DNA from: SZUA-547 sp963669315
Lineage (GTDB): Bacteria > Pseudomonadota > Alphaproteobacteria > Rhodobacterales > Rhodobacteraceae
DNA: 64,000 nt
NCBI GenBank assembly: GCA_963669315.1
Contig: OY770021.1
Span: 2,666,001-2,730,000 of the forward strand
Reading direction: 5' to 3'
A program made the position numbers and the translations under genes. Below are positions 33,645 through 42,396 of the stretch, piece by piece; within the stretch, counting starts at the first letter, position 1; every line of letters starts with the position of its first letter. A model generated the notes under the pieces. That model searched no databases. It saw only the letters and a program-made list of their open reading frames with translations, and had not been told where the DNA came from.

Positions 33645-33678
33645 CCTGCCTTAGGACAACATCACGAAAGGTGATGCG

Positions 33679-34899
33679 ATGGCGGATGCAACCGCTGACG
33701 GCGCCGCCCAGGCGCGCTCTTCATTGGCCGCAATGGTTTATGACCCCAAGGCGAGGGGGATTTTCTTTCAGGTTCTGGTGCTTGGGCTGTTATTGCTCGG
33801 GCTGTACCTGATCATCAACAACACCATCCTCAATCTCGAACAGCTCAATAAGAAGTCCGGATTCGGGTTCCTGTCGCAAACGACCGGGTTCGCTATTTTC
33901 GACTCGCTGGGCACTTGGGCCGTCGATTACACGCCGGGCGAGTCCACTTATTGGGACGTGTTCCTAGTCGGCGCGATCAATACTGTCTGGGTGGCGGTTT
34001 TCGGCATTATCCTGTCGACGATCCTGGGTTTTGTGATCGGCGTCATGCGCCTGTCGAAGAACGTCATTCTCCGGTCATTCGCCACGGTTTATGTCGAGGT
34101 GTTGCGCAACATTCCGCTGTTGCTGCAGATTTTCTTCTGGGTCGCGCTTCTGACCACTGTCGCTCCGGACAAGCGAAACCCTCTCTCTTTCTTCGACATT
34201 TTCTACTTCGACAGTTCGGGCATTCGCGGAGCATATCCGGTCGGGCTGGAAGGCTCGGGCGTGTTCTACGTCTCGATCATCGTTGGCTTCGTCGCGGCCT
34301 GGGCTATCGCCAAATGGGCCAAGAAGCGGCAGGACGCCACCGGCCAGCAATTCCCGAGGTTTTGGGTCGGTCTGGGCGTCATCATCTTTCTGCCGGTGAT
34401 CGTGTATTACGCGATGGGCCAGCCGATCGAACTGGAATGGCCGGACAAGGGTCGCTTTGGATTCCGGCCTGGAGTCGGCAGTTTCATCGAGATCAGTTTC
34501 GTCGCGCTTTGGCTGTCGCTCGGAACCTATACTGCGTCGTTCATCGCTGAGATCGTGCGCGCAGGCATCCTGTCGGTGTCGCACGGGCAAACCGAGGGCG
34601 CGCAGGCGCTGGGCATTCCGGCGGGCGTGACGCTGAACAAGGTCATTATTCCACAGGCGATGCGGGTGATCATTCCGCCGCTGACATCGCAGTATCTAAA
34701 CGTCACCAAGAACTCGTCTCTGGCGGCGGCGATCGGGTTTCCCGATGTGGTCGCGGCGTTCACCGGCACGGCGCTTAATCAGGTCGGGCAGGAGATCGAG
34801 ATGATCTTCATGATGATGATGGTCTACCTGTTCTTCTCAATCACTACGGCGATCTTCATGAACTGGTACAACGCGCGCAAGCGCATGGTCGAACGGTAG
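33679..34899 (+). CDS. aapQ: General L-amino-acid ABC transporter permease AapQ
   Basis: This is one of the two inner-membrane subunits of the Aap importer. It has 406 residues with an N-terminal TM (about 30-50) and the five-helix permease domain in the C-terminal part. The cytoplasmic coupling motif reads EGAQALGIPAGVTLNKVIIPQAMRVIIPP. The long periplasmic insertion between the first helices is typical of Aap/Bzt permeases. It starts 73 bp after aapJ with GAAAGGTGATG, and aapM follows after 11 bp. Confidence 0.94.
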   Translation: MADATADGAAQARSSLAAMVYDPKARGIFFQVLVLGLLLLGLYLIINNTILNLEQLNKKSGFGFLSQTTGFAIFDSLGTWAVDYTPGESTYWDVFLVGAINTVWVAVFGIILSTILGFVIGVMRLSKNVILRSFATVYVEVLRNIPLLLQIFFWVALLTTVAPDKRNPLSFFDIFYFDSSGIRGAYPVGLEGSGVFYVSIIVGFVAAWAIAKWAKKRQDATGQQFPRFWVGLGVIIFLPVIVYYAMGQPIELEWPDKGRFGFRPGVGSFIEISFVALWLSLGTYTASFIAEIVRAGILSVSHGQTEGAQALGIPAGVTLNKVIIPQAMRVIIPPLTSQYLNVTKNSSLAAAIGFPDVVAAFTGTALNQVGQEIEMIFMMMMVYLFFSITTAIFMNWYNARKRMVER

Positions 34900-34910
34900 G
34901 GGGGCGCATC

Positions 34911-36275
34911 ATGACAAAGCAAAGTATCGCATATGTGCGCACCGAAGAGGCGCCGACAATGGCGCCTCCGGGCTCGACCGTCGGCTTCGCAGGTTGGATC
35001 AAGGAAAACATCATCGGGACCATGAACGATTTTTCGTCGCCACGTATGGCGGCGAAGTCGATCGTGATGATCCTGTTGACCGTGTTCTCGCTGTTGGCGG
35101 CTTATTTAATGCTGAGCGGGATGATCTCGTTCCTGCTTTCGAACGCCACCTTCTCAGTTCCTGAGGGCGTGACAGGCGCGGATGCGTGCCGCGAGAATGG
35201 CGGCGCCTGCTGGCCGTTCATCGCCGCCAAGTTCAAGCTGATGATCTATGGCGCCTATCCTGCGGAAGAGCTGTGGCGGGTCAATCTGGTTTACGTGCTG
35301 CTCGCTATCGGCATCGCGTGGGTGGTATGGGAGAAAGCCCCCGCCCGTGGGCTGGTCGGCACGCTTATGCTGACCGCGTTTCCCATCGTTGCGTTCATCC
35401 TGCTGACCGGCGGCGCGCTGCACGGCAGCTGGGGCGCGAAGGGCGTCTGGGCGGTAATCGGCCTCGCTCTGTTCGGCGTCGGACTGGCGGCTGACAAGGG
35501 TGTTGGCGGAGAGGCGCTGGGCGCGTTCTCAGGCGGGTTCAAAGCGGTTGGCGGCCTGTTGCTGGGCATCGTGCTGGTCGGCGCGATCTTCTCGATAGAA
35601 TTCGGGTTGGAGCCGGTTCGCACCGACCTCTGGGGCGGTTTGCTTGTCACCTTCGTGGTGGCGTTGACGGGCATCGTCGCCTCGCTGCCGCTGGGCGTCC
35701 TGCTGGCGCTGGGCCGGCGATCGCAATTGCCGGCGGTACGAATGCTGTCGGTCATCTTCATCGAGTTTTGGCGCGGCGTGCCGCTGATCACCGTGCTGTT
35801 CATGTCCTCGGTGATGCTGCCCTTCTTCCTGCCGCCAGAAACCGAATTCGACAAGCTGCTGAGGGCGCTGATCGGCGTCGCGCTGTTCTCGTCAGCCTAT
35901 ATGGCCGAGGTCGTGCGCGGCGGTCTGCAGGCGATCTCAAAGGGCCAATTCGAGGGCGGCATGTCTCTGGGCCTTTCCTATTGGCAGCAGATGCGCCTGA
36001 TCGTACTGCCGCAGGCCCTGACACTTGTCATTCCGGGTATCGTCAACACCTTCATCGGTCTCTTCAAGGATACGACGCTGGTGCTGATCATCGGTCTGTT
36101 CGACCTTCTGGGCTCGGTGCAGAACCAGGCGCTGAAGGATCCGGAATGGATCAATCCGACCGCTGCGACGACAGGTTATATCTCGGTCGCGGCGATCTTC
36201 TGGGTCTTCTGCTTCGGCATGTCCCGATATTCCATGGCGATGGAGCGCAAGCTCTACCGCGGACACAAACGTTAA
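34911..36275 (+). CDS. aapM: General L-amino-acid ABC transporter permease AapM
   Basis: The second permease subunit of the Aap importer, 454 residues. Several TM segments occupy residues about 40-235, and the BPD-type transport domain is C-terminal (FWRGVPLITVLFMSSVMLP, then EGGMSLGLSYWQQMRLIVLPQAL, the coupling motif). It is longer than ordinary His/Glu permeases, as expected for AapM. The gene is flanked by aapQ and aapP and reads in the same direction. Confidence 0.94.
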   Translation: MTKQSIAYVRTEEAPTMAPPGSTVGFAGWIKENIIGTMNDFSSPRMAAKSIVMILLTVFSLLAAYLMLSGMISFLLSNATFSVPEGVTGADACRENGGACWPFIAAKFKLMIYGAYPAEELWRVNLVYVLLAIGIAWVVWEKAPARGLVGTLMLTAFPIVAFILLTGGALHGSWGAKGVWAVIGLALFGVGLAADKGVGGEALGAFSGGFKAVGGLLLGIVLVGAIFSIEFGLEPVRTDLWGGLLVTFVVALTGIVASLPLGVLLALGRRSQLPAVRMLSVIFIEFWRGVPLITVLFMSSVMLPFFLPPETEFDKLLRALIGVALFSSAYMAEVVRGGLQAISKGQFEGGMSLGLSYWQQMRLIVLPQALTLVIPGIVNTFIGLFKDTTLVLIIGLFDLLGSVQNQALKDPEWINPTAATTGYISVAAIFWVFCFGMSRYSMAMERKLYRGHKR

Positions 36276-36288
36276 AGGAGCGCTTAGC

Positions 36289-37086
36289 ATGTCAGAAACA
36301 TCCGCAGCCGAAGCGCGCGAAGTCGACCGTTCACGGATGCAGGTCTCGGAAGAGGTCGCCATCCAGATCACCGGCATGAACAAGTGGTATGGCGATTTTC
36401 ATGTCCTCAGGGACATAAACCTGACGGTCAACAGGGGCGAGCGCATCGTCATCTGCGGCCCGTCGGGATCCGGCAAGTCGACCATGATCCGCTGCATCAA
36501 CCGGCTGGAGGAGCATCAGCAAGGCTCCATCCAGGTGGAGGGGATCGAACTGACCAACGACCTCAAGAATATCGACCGAATCCGGTCGGAGGTCGGCATG
36601 TGTTTTCAGCACTTCAACCTGTTCCCGCACCTGACCATTCTCGAGAACTGCACGCTGGCGCCGATCTGGGTTCGCAGAACGCCCAAGAAGGAAGCCGAAG
36701 AGACGGCGATGCATTTCCTCGAGAAGGTGAAGATCCCGGACCAGGCGCTGAAATATCCGGGCCAGTTGTCTGGCGGCCAGCAACAGCGCGTGGCCATTGC
36801 GCGCTCGCTGTGCATGAAGCCGCGCATCATGCTGTTCGATGAGCCGACCTCTGCGCTTGATCCGGAGATGATCAAAGAAGTGCTCGACACTATGATCGAG
36901 CTGGCCGAGGAGGGGATGACCATGCTGTGCGTGACCCATGAGATGGGATTCGCGCGCAAGGTCGCGAACCGGGTGATCTTCATGGACGCCGGGCAGATTG
37001 TTGAGCAGAACGAGCCGGAAGAGTTCTTCAACAACCCGAAAAGCGACCGAACTCAGTTGTTCCTCAGCCAAATTCTGGGGCACTGA
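36289..37086 (+). CDS. aapP: General L-amino-acid ABC transporter ATPase AapP
   Basis: The ATPase that powers AapJQM. Walker A is GPSGSGKSTMIR, the signature LSGGQQQRVAIARSL, Walker B IMLFDEPTSALDP and the switch His in CVTHEMGFARKV. It has 265 residues. It lies 13 bp after aapM behind AAAGGAGCG. The operon ends with a terminator 33 bp downstream. Confidence 0.95.
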   Translation: MSETSAAEAREVDRSRMQVSEEVAIQITGMNKWYGDFHVLRDINLTVNRGERIVICGPSGSGKSTMIRCINRLEEHQQGSIQVEGIELTNDLKNIDRIRSEVGMCFQHFNLFPHLTILENCTLAPIWVRRTPKKEAEETAMHFLEKVKIPDQALKYPGQLSGGQQQRVAIARSLCMKPRIMLFDEPTSALDPEMIKEVLDTMIELAEEGMTMLCVTHEMGFARKVANRVIFMDAGQIVEQNEPEEFFNNPKSDRTQLFLSQILGH

Positions 37087-37119
37087 GCGGTCAGTTCATC
37101 CGATTGTGAAGAAAGAATG

Positions 37120-37142
37120 CGCGCCCTACGGGGCGCGTTTTT
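37120..37142 (+). terminator. Terminator after aapP
   Basis: CGCGCCC (37120-37126) and GGGCGCG (37131-37137) close a TACG loop, a member of the very stable UNCG tetraloops, followed by TTTTTC. It closes the aapJQMP operon. Confidence 0.85.
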
Positions 37143-37166
37143 CATTTGGGCGAGACCCGGCGCCGG

Positions 37167-37682
37167 TCAGACCAGATCTTTCGGCATGACGTAGCGCGTG
37201 AATTCGCAAGCGCCGAACTCCAGATCGCGCCAATCGTCAATGTCGGCTTCAAACACGGCGACGGCAGCGGTCGGGAATTTTTCGAACGCGCGGGCGGAGG
37301 ATTCGGAAACATCGTCATTCGCGAGATTGCGGGTCATCGCGCCAATGCCGGGATTGTGCCCGATCAACATCGCGGTTTCGGTCGAGTTCGGCAGCGCCTT
37401 GGCCATCTCCAGCATCGAGGCGGGGTCGGCGTGATACAGCTGGCCGGATATCTCGTTGTCCGGCTCCGTCGCGAACGCCTGTCTGGCGCGGTCCCAGGTC
37501 TCCACCGTGCGCGCGCTGGAAGAGAGAATTACAGTATCCGGCCGCAGATCCTGATCCGCCAGAAACGCCCCCATGAGAGAGGCCGCCAGCCGTCCTCGAC
37601 TGTTCAGAGGCCGGTCATGGTCGATCAACCCCGGATCGCCCCAGGAAGATTTCGCATGTCGCAGCAGGATCAGACGTCGCAT
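37167..37682 (-). CDS. SixA-like histidine phosphatase
   Basis: A small histidine-phosphatase-superfamily protein. The LRHAKSSWGD motif holds the nucleophilic His9, followed by RPLNSRGRLAASLMG and, near the middle, SSSARTVETWDRARQAF; MLIGHNPGIGAM carries the second conserved His. It has 171 residues and is soluble. E. coli SixA dephosphorylates phosphohistidine in phosphorelays and PTS proteins; the target here is unknown. It is divergent from the peroxiredoxin gene. Confidence 0.87.
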   Translation of the reverse strand: MRRLILLRHAKSSWGDPGLIDHDRPLNSRGRLAASLMGAFLADQDLRPDTVILSSSARTVETWDRARQAFATEPDNEISGQLYHADPASMLEMAKALPNSTETAMLIGHNPGIGAMTRNLANDDVSESSARAFEKFPTAAVAVFEADIDDWRDLEFGACEFTRYVMPKDLV

Positions 37683-37871
37683 GGGCGCTCATTTACTCGT
37701 CGATCGGACTATTCGCACTTTGACGGCGAGCCGGGATTGCGTCAATTCATGCGCCAAAGCGCAGGCGCGACCCGACATGATATAACTCAACGCGAGTCGA
37801 TTCGTGCCTTTTATATTAATGGTTATCGGACGCCGCGCGACCGTGTCGCGGCAGCGAAATGGAGAATTGCG

Positions 37872-38510
37872 ATGAGCCTTCTGTTGGGCGAAGTGGTCCC
37901 GGATTTCGAGCAGGAGTCGACGCAAGGGACGATCAGTTTCCACAGCTGGATCGGACAGGACTGGTGCGTTCTGTTCTCGCACCCGGCGGACTTCACGCCG
38001 GTCTGCACGACTGAACTGGGGCGTGTCGCGCAGCTAAAAGACGATTTCGCCAAGAGGGGCGTCAAGGTGATCGCGTTGTCGGTCGACTCGATGGACGATC
38101 ATCGCAGCTGGCTGAACGATGTCGAGGAAACCCAGTTCGTCTCCATCGACTATCCCGTCATTGCCGATATCGATCACAAGGTCTGTGATCTCTACGAGAT
38201 GATCCACCCGAATGCGGACGCCAAGCAGACCGTGCGCTCGGTGTTCGTGATCGACGACAAAAAGGTGTTGCGCGCGTCGTTCACCTATCCGCCAAGCTCG
38301 GGCCGGAATTTCGATGAGATTTTGCGTCTGATCGACAGCCTGCAATTGACCGACAAATACAAAGTGGCGACACCTGTCGACTGGACCGATGGCGACGACG
38401 TGATCATCGTTCCCTCGCTGACCGATCCGGAGGAGATCGCGCGGCGCTTCCCCAAGGGCTACACGACGATCAAGCCCTATTTGCGGGTGACCCCGCAGCC
38501 GAACAAGTAG
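37872..38510 (+). CDS. 1-Cys peroxiredoxin (Prx6/AhpC-TSA family)
   Basis: A thiol peroxidase that reduces hydroperoxides. The motif HPADFTPVCTTELGR carries the peroxidatic Cys45. The C-terminal extension (PVDWTDGDDVIIVPSLTDPEEIARRFPKGYT) and 212-residue length match the Prx6 group. The ATG at 37872 gives the normal start MSLLLGEVVPDF, although the frame is open much further upstream (across the antisense SixA-like gene). It converges on argB, 6 bp away. Confidence 0.92.
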   Translation: MSLLLGEVVPDFEQESTQGTISFHSWIGQDWCVLFSHPADFTPVCTTELGRVAQLKDDFAKRGVKVIALSVDSMDDHRSWLNDVEETQFVSIDYPVIADIDHKVCDLYEMIHPNADAKQTVRSVFVIDDKKVLRASFTYPPSSGRNFDEILRLIDSLQLTDKYKVATPVDWTDGDDVIIVPSLTDPEEIARRFPKGYTTIKPYLRVTPQPNK

Positions 38511-38516
38511 CGCGCC

Positions 38517-39440
38517 TTAGCGGCCGGTTGAGCCGTCCTCGCGGCGGATCAATGTGCCGGCCCCGTGGGCGGTGAACAGCTCCAGCAGGCAGGCGTGCGG
38601 CGCGCGCCCGTCTAGAATGACGACGGCGCCGACGCCCTGATCGATCGCGTCCAGAGCGGTGCGCACTTTCGGGATCATGCCGCCAGAGATCACGTCAGAC
38701 CCGATCAGTTCCTCGCAGCTTTCCGGAGTCAGGTCGGTCAGGACGTCGCCCTCGGCGTCCTTGACGCCCTCGACATCCGTCAACAGCAACAGCCGCGCGA
38801 CCTTCATCGACCCGGCCAAGGCTCCCGCGGCGGTGTCGCCATTGATGTTGAAGGACTCGCCATTGCGCCCGACGCCGACCGGCGCGATGACCGGGATCAG
38901 GTCGGATTTGACGATCGTGTCCAGCACGAGCGGATTGATCTGGACGGGCTCCCCCACAAAGCCGAGGTCGAGCACCCGTTCGATGTTCGATTCGGGATCC
39001 TTTTTGGTCTTCAGCGCTTTTTCACAAACGATCAGATTGCCGTCTTTGCCTGAAAGCCCCACCGCCTTGCCGCCCTGCTGATTGATCAGCGTGACGATAC
39101 GTTTGTTGATCGAACCTGCGAGGACCATCTCGACGACATCCACGGTCTCTTTATCGGTGACGCGCAGGCCGTCGATGAATTCCGACTGCACGCCAAGGCG
39201 CTTCAGCATCTGGCCGATCTGCGGCCCGCCGCCATGCACGATGATCGGATGCACATTGCATTGCTTCATCAGCACGATGTCGCGGGCGAAGCGGTTCATC
39301 GCGGCGTCATCGCCCATCGCGTGGCCGCCGAACTTAATCAGAACGGTCTGACCGTCATAGCGCTGCAGATAGGGCAGGGCCTCGGACAACGTGCGGGCGG
39401 TGGCGACCCAATCGCGTTTCATGGCGCGTGACTTCTCCAT
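38517..39440 (-). CDS. argB: N-acetylglutamate kinase
   Basis: The second enzyme of arginine biosynthesis; it phosphorylates N-acetyl-L-glutamate. VLIKFGGHAMGDD, IIVHGGGPQIGQML and GSINKRIVTLINQQGGKAVGLSGKDGN are diagnostic. The ATG at 39438-39440 has a TGGAG site 9-12 bases upstream and gives 307 residues (MEKSRAMKRDWVATARTLSEAL); the frame extends to 39500 without support. The mscS-like gene lies upstream in the same direction. Arginine feedback is expected for the long form but cannot be judged here. Confidence 0.94.
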   Translation of the reverse strand: MEKSRAMKRDWVATARTLSEALPYLQRYDGQTVLIKFGGHAMGDDAAMNRFARDIVLMKQCNVHPIIVHGGGPQIGQMLKRLGVQSEFIDGLRVTDKETVDVVEMVLAGSINKRIVTLINQQGGKAVGLSGKDGNLIVCEKALKTKKDPESNIERVLDLGFVGEPVQINPLVLDTIVKSDLIPVIAPVGVGRNGESFNINGDTAAGALAGSMKVARLLLLTDVEGVKDAEGDVLTDLTPESCEELIGSDVISGGMIPKVRTALDAIDQGVGAVVILDGRAPHACLLELFTAHGAGTLIRREDGSTGR

Positions 39441-39528
39441 AAAGGCGCTCCAGGCAAGAGTGAGGATTGCAGTCCTAACGCGTGTGGAGGCGTTGGCCAA
39501 GACGTCCCGACGCCGCTGTGGCGATGTC

Positions 39529-40845
39529 TCAATCTCTGACGTTCCCGGCCGCGCCTGGAAATTCCTTCACATAGAGGTCCTGCTTCGGATACGGGAACTC
39601 GATTTCAGCGGCTTGTAGCGCGTCCCACAGCGCCAGAAACACCTGGCCCTTGATGTTCATGACGCCTTTTGACGGATCGTCGATCCAGAAACGCAGCACG
39701 AAATCGACTGAGCTGTCGCCCAGGCCGGTGACATGGCAAACCGGTGCGGGATCATCGACAATCCGATCCAGCGGTTTCAGCGCCGCCGCGGCGATCTTCC
39801 TGACTTGATGCGGATTGGAGTCGTAGGACACGCCAAACCTGATCTCCTGACGCACCAGAGGGCTGGAGTAAGACCAGTTCACCACTTGCCCGGTGATCAG
39901 GTCTTCATTCGGAATCAGGTGCTCACGTCCGTCGCGGGTTTCGACAGAGACGTAGCGCGCGCCCAGAGAATTGATCCAGCCGAACGTTTCGCCGAGGGAG
40001 ATCACGTCGCCCGGCTTGATCGACTTGTCCATCAGCAGGATGAAACCGCTAATCAGGTTCGAGACGATTTTTTGCAGTCCGAAACCGATTCCTACGCCGA
40101 TCGCGCCGGAAAGCACGGTAATGCTGGTCAGGTCCAGCCCGATGGTCTGCAGCCCGACAATTGCGGCGACGGCGAAGAGGATCATCCGCGTGAGCTTGGC
40201 CACCAGCACCCGCATTGACGGGGATACGTCCACGATGCCGGCCAGGCGGCGCTCCGCCAGGCCGGAGATGAACCCGGCGGTCCAGAAAAGCAGAGTCAGC
40301 GTGACGGCCGCCTTGACGATGAAGAGCAACGAAAACCGGATATCGCCGATGGTGAACGCGGCCGAATCCAGCAGGTCGGCCGCCTCATCCGCCAGACCAA
40401 GGATATGGAGCGCGACAAAACTCCAGACCATGACCGCCACGGCCCGCGACAGGGTGTTGTTGCGGATCAGCCGGGATGCGATGGCGAAGACCACCCAAGC
40501 GGTCACAAGGCTGGCGAGAATGCCCAGAATGTAACTTCGGCTGGGCCAGGTTGTGTAGCGGAGCGCTGCGATCACCGCCCATAGTATGCCGACAAAGACA
40601 ACCGCCCGGAGGCGCCGCCGAAGGACCACGTAAATCCGCATCCGCGATGGCGGGATCGAGCCGGCGCGCAGACGCGCTTCAATTCTCGGGTCCACCCACG
40701 CCCGGACGAGATGCGAGAGCAGAAAGGCGGCAATAGCGACGCCCGCCTGAATCAGGAACACCGGACTCGCAGCGTAATACCCCAAGGCCTGCGCCTCAGC
40801 CAGAAGCTCCTTGAGTTTGGCGAGTATCGCCCCAAATTCGAACAT
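39529..40845 (-). CDS. MscS-family mechanosensitive channel
   Basis: An inner-membrane tension-gated channel or relative. It has four to five TM segments in residues about 25-235, then the pore-lining TM3-like helix and MscS beta domain: TVLSGAIGVGIGFGLQKIVSNLISGFILL followed by KPGDVISLGETFGWINSLGARYVSVETRDGREHLIPNE. It has 438 residues from the ATG at 40845, which has GCGGAA upstream; another ATG at 40860 lacks a ribosome site. It lies between engB and argB on the same strand. Confidence 0.9.
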   Translation of the reverse strand: MFEFGAILAKLKELLAEAQALGYYAASPVFLIQAGVAIAAFLLSHLVRAWVDPRIEARLRAGSIPPSRMRIYVVLRRRLRAVVFVGILWAVIAALRYTTWPSRSYILGILASLVTAWVVFAIASRLIRNNTLSRAVAVMVWSFVALHILGLADEAADLLDSAAFTIGDIRFSLLFIVKAAVTLTLLFWTAGFISGLAERRLAGIVDVSPSMRVLVAKLTRMILFAVAAIVGLQTIGLDLTSITVLSGAIGVGIGFGLQKIVSNLISGFILLMDKSIKPGDVISLGETFGWINSLGARYVSVETRDGREHLIPNEDLITGQVVNWSYSSPLVRQEIRFGVSYDSNPHQVRKIAAAALKPLDRIVDDPAPVCHVTGLGDSSVDFVLRFWIDDPSKGVMNIKGQVFLALWDALQAAEIEFPYPKQDLYVKEFPGAAGNVRD

Positions 40846-40948
40846 CGTTCCGCTTTCCATATTTCGCGGCGAATGCGCAGCGGATCAAAAGCTTAGCATA
40901 GAACGGATATCTGGCGCGGGGTTTGCCGCCGATCAGACGCAAAGGACG

Positions 40949-41608
40949 TCAGTCCGAAATCAGTCCCGCGACTGCGGCGTGCAGGCGCTGCAATCCTTCG
41001 CCTTTTTCAGAAGAGGTGGTCAGTATCTCCGGATACGCGGTCGGGTGCTTGGCGAGTTCCGCTCTCGTCGCCTCTAGCACTCGCGCCAGTTCGCCCGCCT
41101 TGGGCTTGTCAGTTTTCGTCAGCACGCACTGAAATCCGACAGCCGAGCGGTCCAGCAACTCCATGATCTCGTGATCCACCGCCTTGATCCCGTGGCGGGC
41201 GTCGATCAGCAGAAAGGCGCGGCGCAGCGTCGCGCGACCGGCGAGATAGTCTTTCAACAGGCGCTGCCACGCCTCAACCTTGTCCTTCGGCGCCTGCGCG
41301 TAGCCATACCCCGGCAGGTCCACCAGCCAGGTTTGACCGCCGAGGTCAAAGAAGTTGATTTCCTGCGTGCGGCCCGGCGTGTTCGACGACCGCGCCAGCC
41401 CCTTGCGGCCGGTCAGCGCATTGATCAGGCTCGATTTGCCGACATTGGACCGCCCTGCAAAGCACACTTCGACCCGGTCTGCGGGCGGCAGGGTCGACAT
41501 TGAGACCACGCCTTTGGTGAAGTCGCAGGGCCCGGCGAACAGCTTGCGCCCCGCCTCGGCAAGGGTTGGGTCCGGATCGGCGTCGATTCTGAACATCGGT
41601 TGCGTCAT
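40949..41608 (-). CDS. engB: Ribosome biogenesis GTPase EngB/YihA (YsxC)
   Basis: A small GTPase needed for 50S assembly and division. Motifs are GRSNVGKSSLINALTG, the NTPGRTQEINFF switch, DLPGYGYA and TKTDK. The 219 residues are normal. The start overlaps the MOSC gene stop by four bases, so it is translationally coupled to yidC-MOSC. Confidence 0.95.
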   Translation of the reverse strand: MTQPMFRIDADPDPTLAEAGRKLFAGPCDFTKGVVSMSTLPPADRVEVCFAGRSNVGKSSLINALTGRKGLARSSNTPGRTQEINFFDLGGQTWLVDLPGYGYAQAPKDKVEAWQRLLKDYLAGRATLRRAFLLIDARHGIKAVDHEIMELLDRSAVGFQCVLTKTDKPKAGELARVLEATRAELAKHPTAYPEILTTSSEKGEGLQRLHAAVAGLISD

Positions 41609-42363
41609 TCGGGACCCGCCAACTTGTCGCCGAGCGCCACCTCGCCGCCATCGATGACTTCAGCATAAACTCCGAAATCAGTATGGCCATAGGTCTCGCG
41701 CAATGTCCGAACCAGATCCGTGTCACGAATGCCCGTGTCGGGGTTCGCCGCCGTCGCCGCGCAGCGACCGATCCGCTCGGTGACGCGCAGGCGGACAGCG
41801 CCGATCATCACCTCGCGGCCAATCCAATCGAGCTCAGCCCATGGCGTCAGCCTTTCAATCCACAGATTGCCACGAAAACGGAGCGGATCCAGCGAGAGCC
41901 CTGTCTTCTTGGATAGAGCAGACAGCGAGTTGAGAGACTTGATGGAAACCCAGGGCTCCTTCGCATCCGTCATCGCGGCGCCAGGCGCTCGGGCGATGCG
42001 GTACGGGCCGGGCCGCGCTTCGCTCGCCAGGGGCGCAATCCACTCGGCGATCGCGTTTGCGCCCTTGCTTTCGTCAGGGCGGGCGGAGAGCGGTGGAAGA
42101 TCGGGATGGGTCAGATCAACCTGGCCCGTAGCGTCGTTCAGCGCACAGCGAACCTGCGCAAGCCGCGGCGAAAACGTGACGCGGACAAAATTGCCGCAGC
42201 GAATCCATTGCAGGGCGTTTGGATTCCATGTTCCCGCGCCATGGGCGATGGCCCAGCGCCGGTCCGATGGCAACGCCGCGCCTGACGTCAGCGTGACTCG
42301 CTCCATAGGCTCCGATCCGACAGACTTGATCGGGTGCCGAAAAATATGGGCGAGTGTCGCCAT
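41605..42363 (-). CDS. MOSC-domain protein
   Basis: MOSC domains are beta-barrel sulfur-carrier-like modules related to the molybdenum-cofactor sulfurase C-terminus. The N-terminal MOSC_N-like part (HIFRHPIKSVGSEPMERVTLTSGAALPSDRRWAIAH) is clear, and the MOSC core contains the conserved Cys near the C-terminus (ERIGRCAATAANPDTG). It has 252 residues. The substrate is unknown. The gene lies 33 bp after yidC and overlaps engB, an arrangement seen in Rhodobacterales. Confidence 0.88.
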   Translation of the reverse strand: MATLAHIFRHPIKSVGSEPMERVTLTSGAALPSDRRWAIAHGAGTWNPNALQWIRCGNFVRVTFSPRLAQVRCALNDATGQVDLTHPDLPPLSARPDESKGANAIAEWIAPLASEARPGPYRIARAPGAAMTDAKEPWVSIKSLNSLSALSKKTGLSLDPLRFRGNLWIERLTPWAELDWIGREVMIGAVRLRVTERIGRCAATAANPDTGIRDTDLVRTLRETYGHTDFGVYAEVIDGGEVALGDKLAGPE

Positions 42364-42396
42364 GGCTGAAAATGAGCGGGGCTTGCAGCCGCCGCC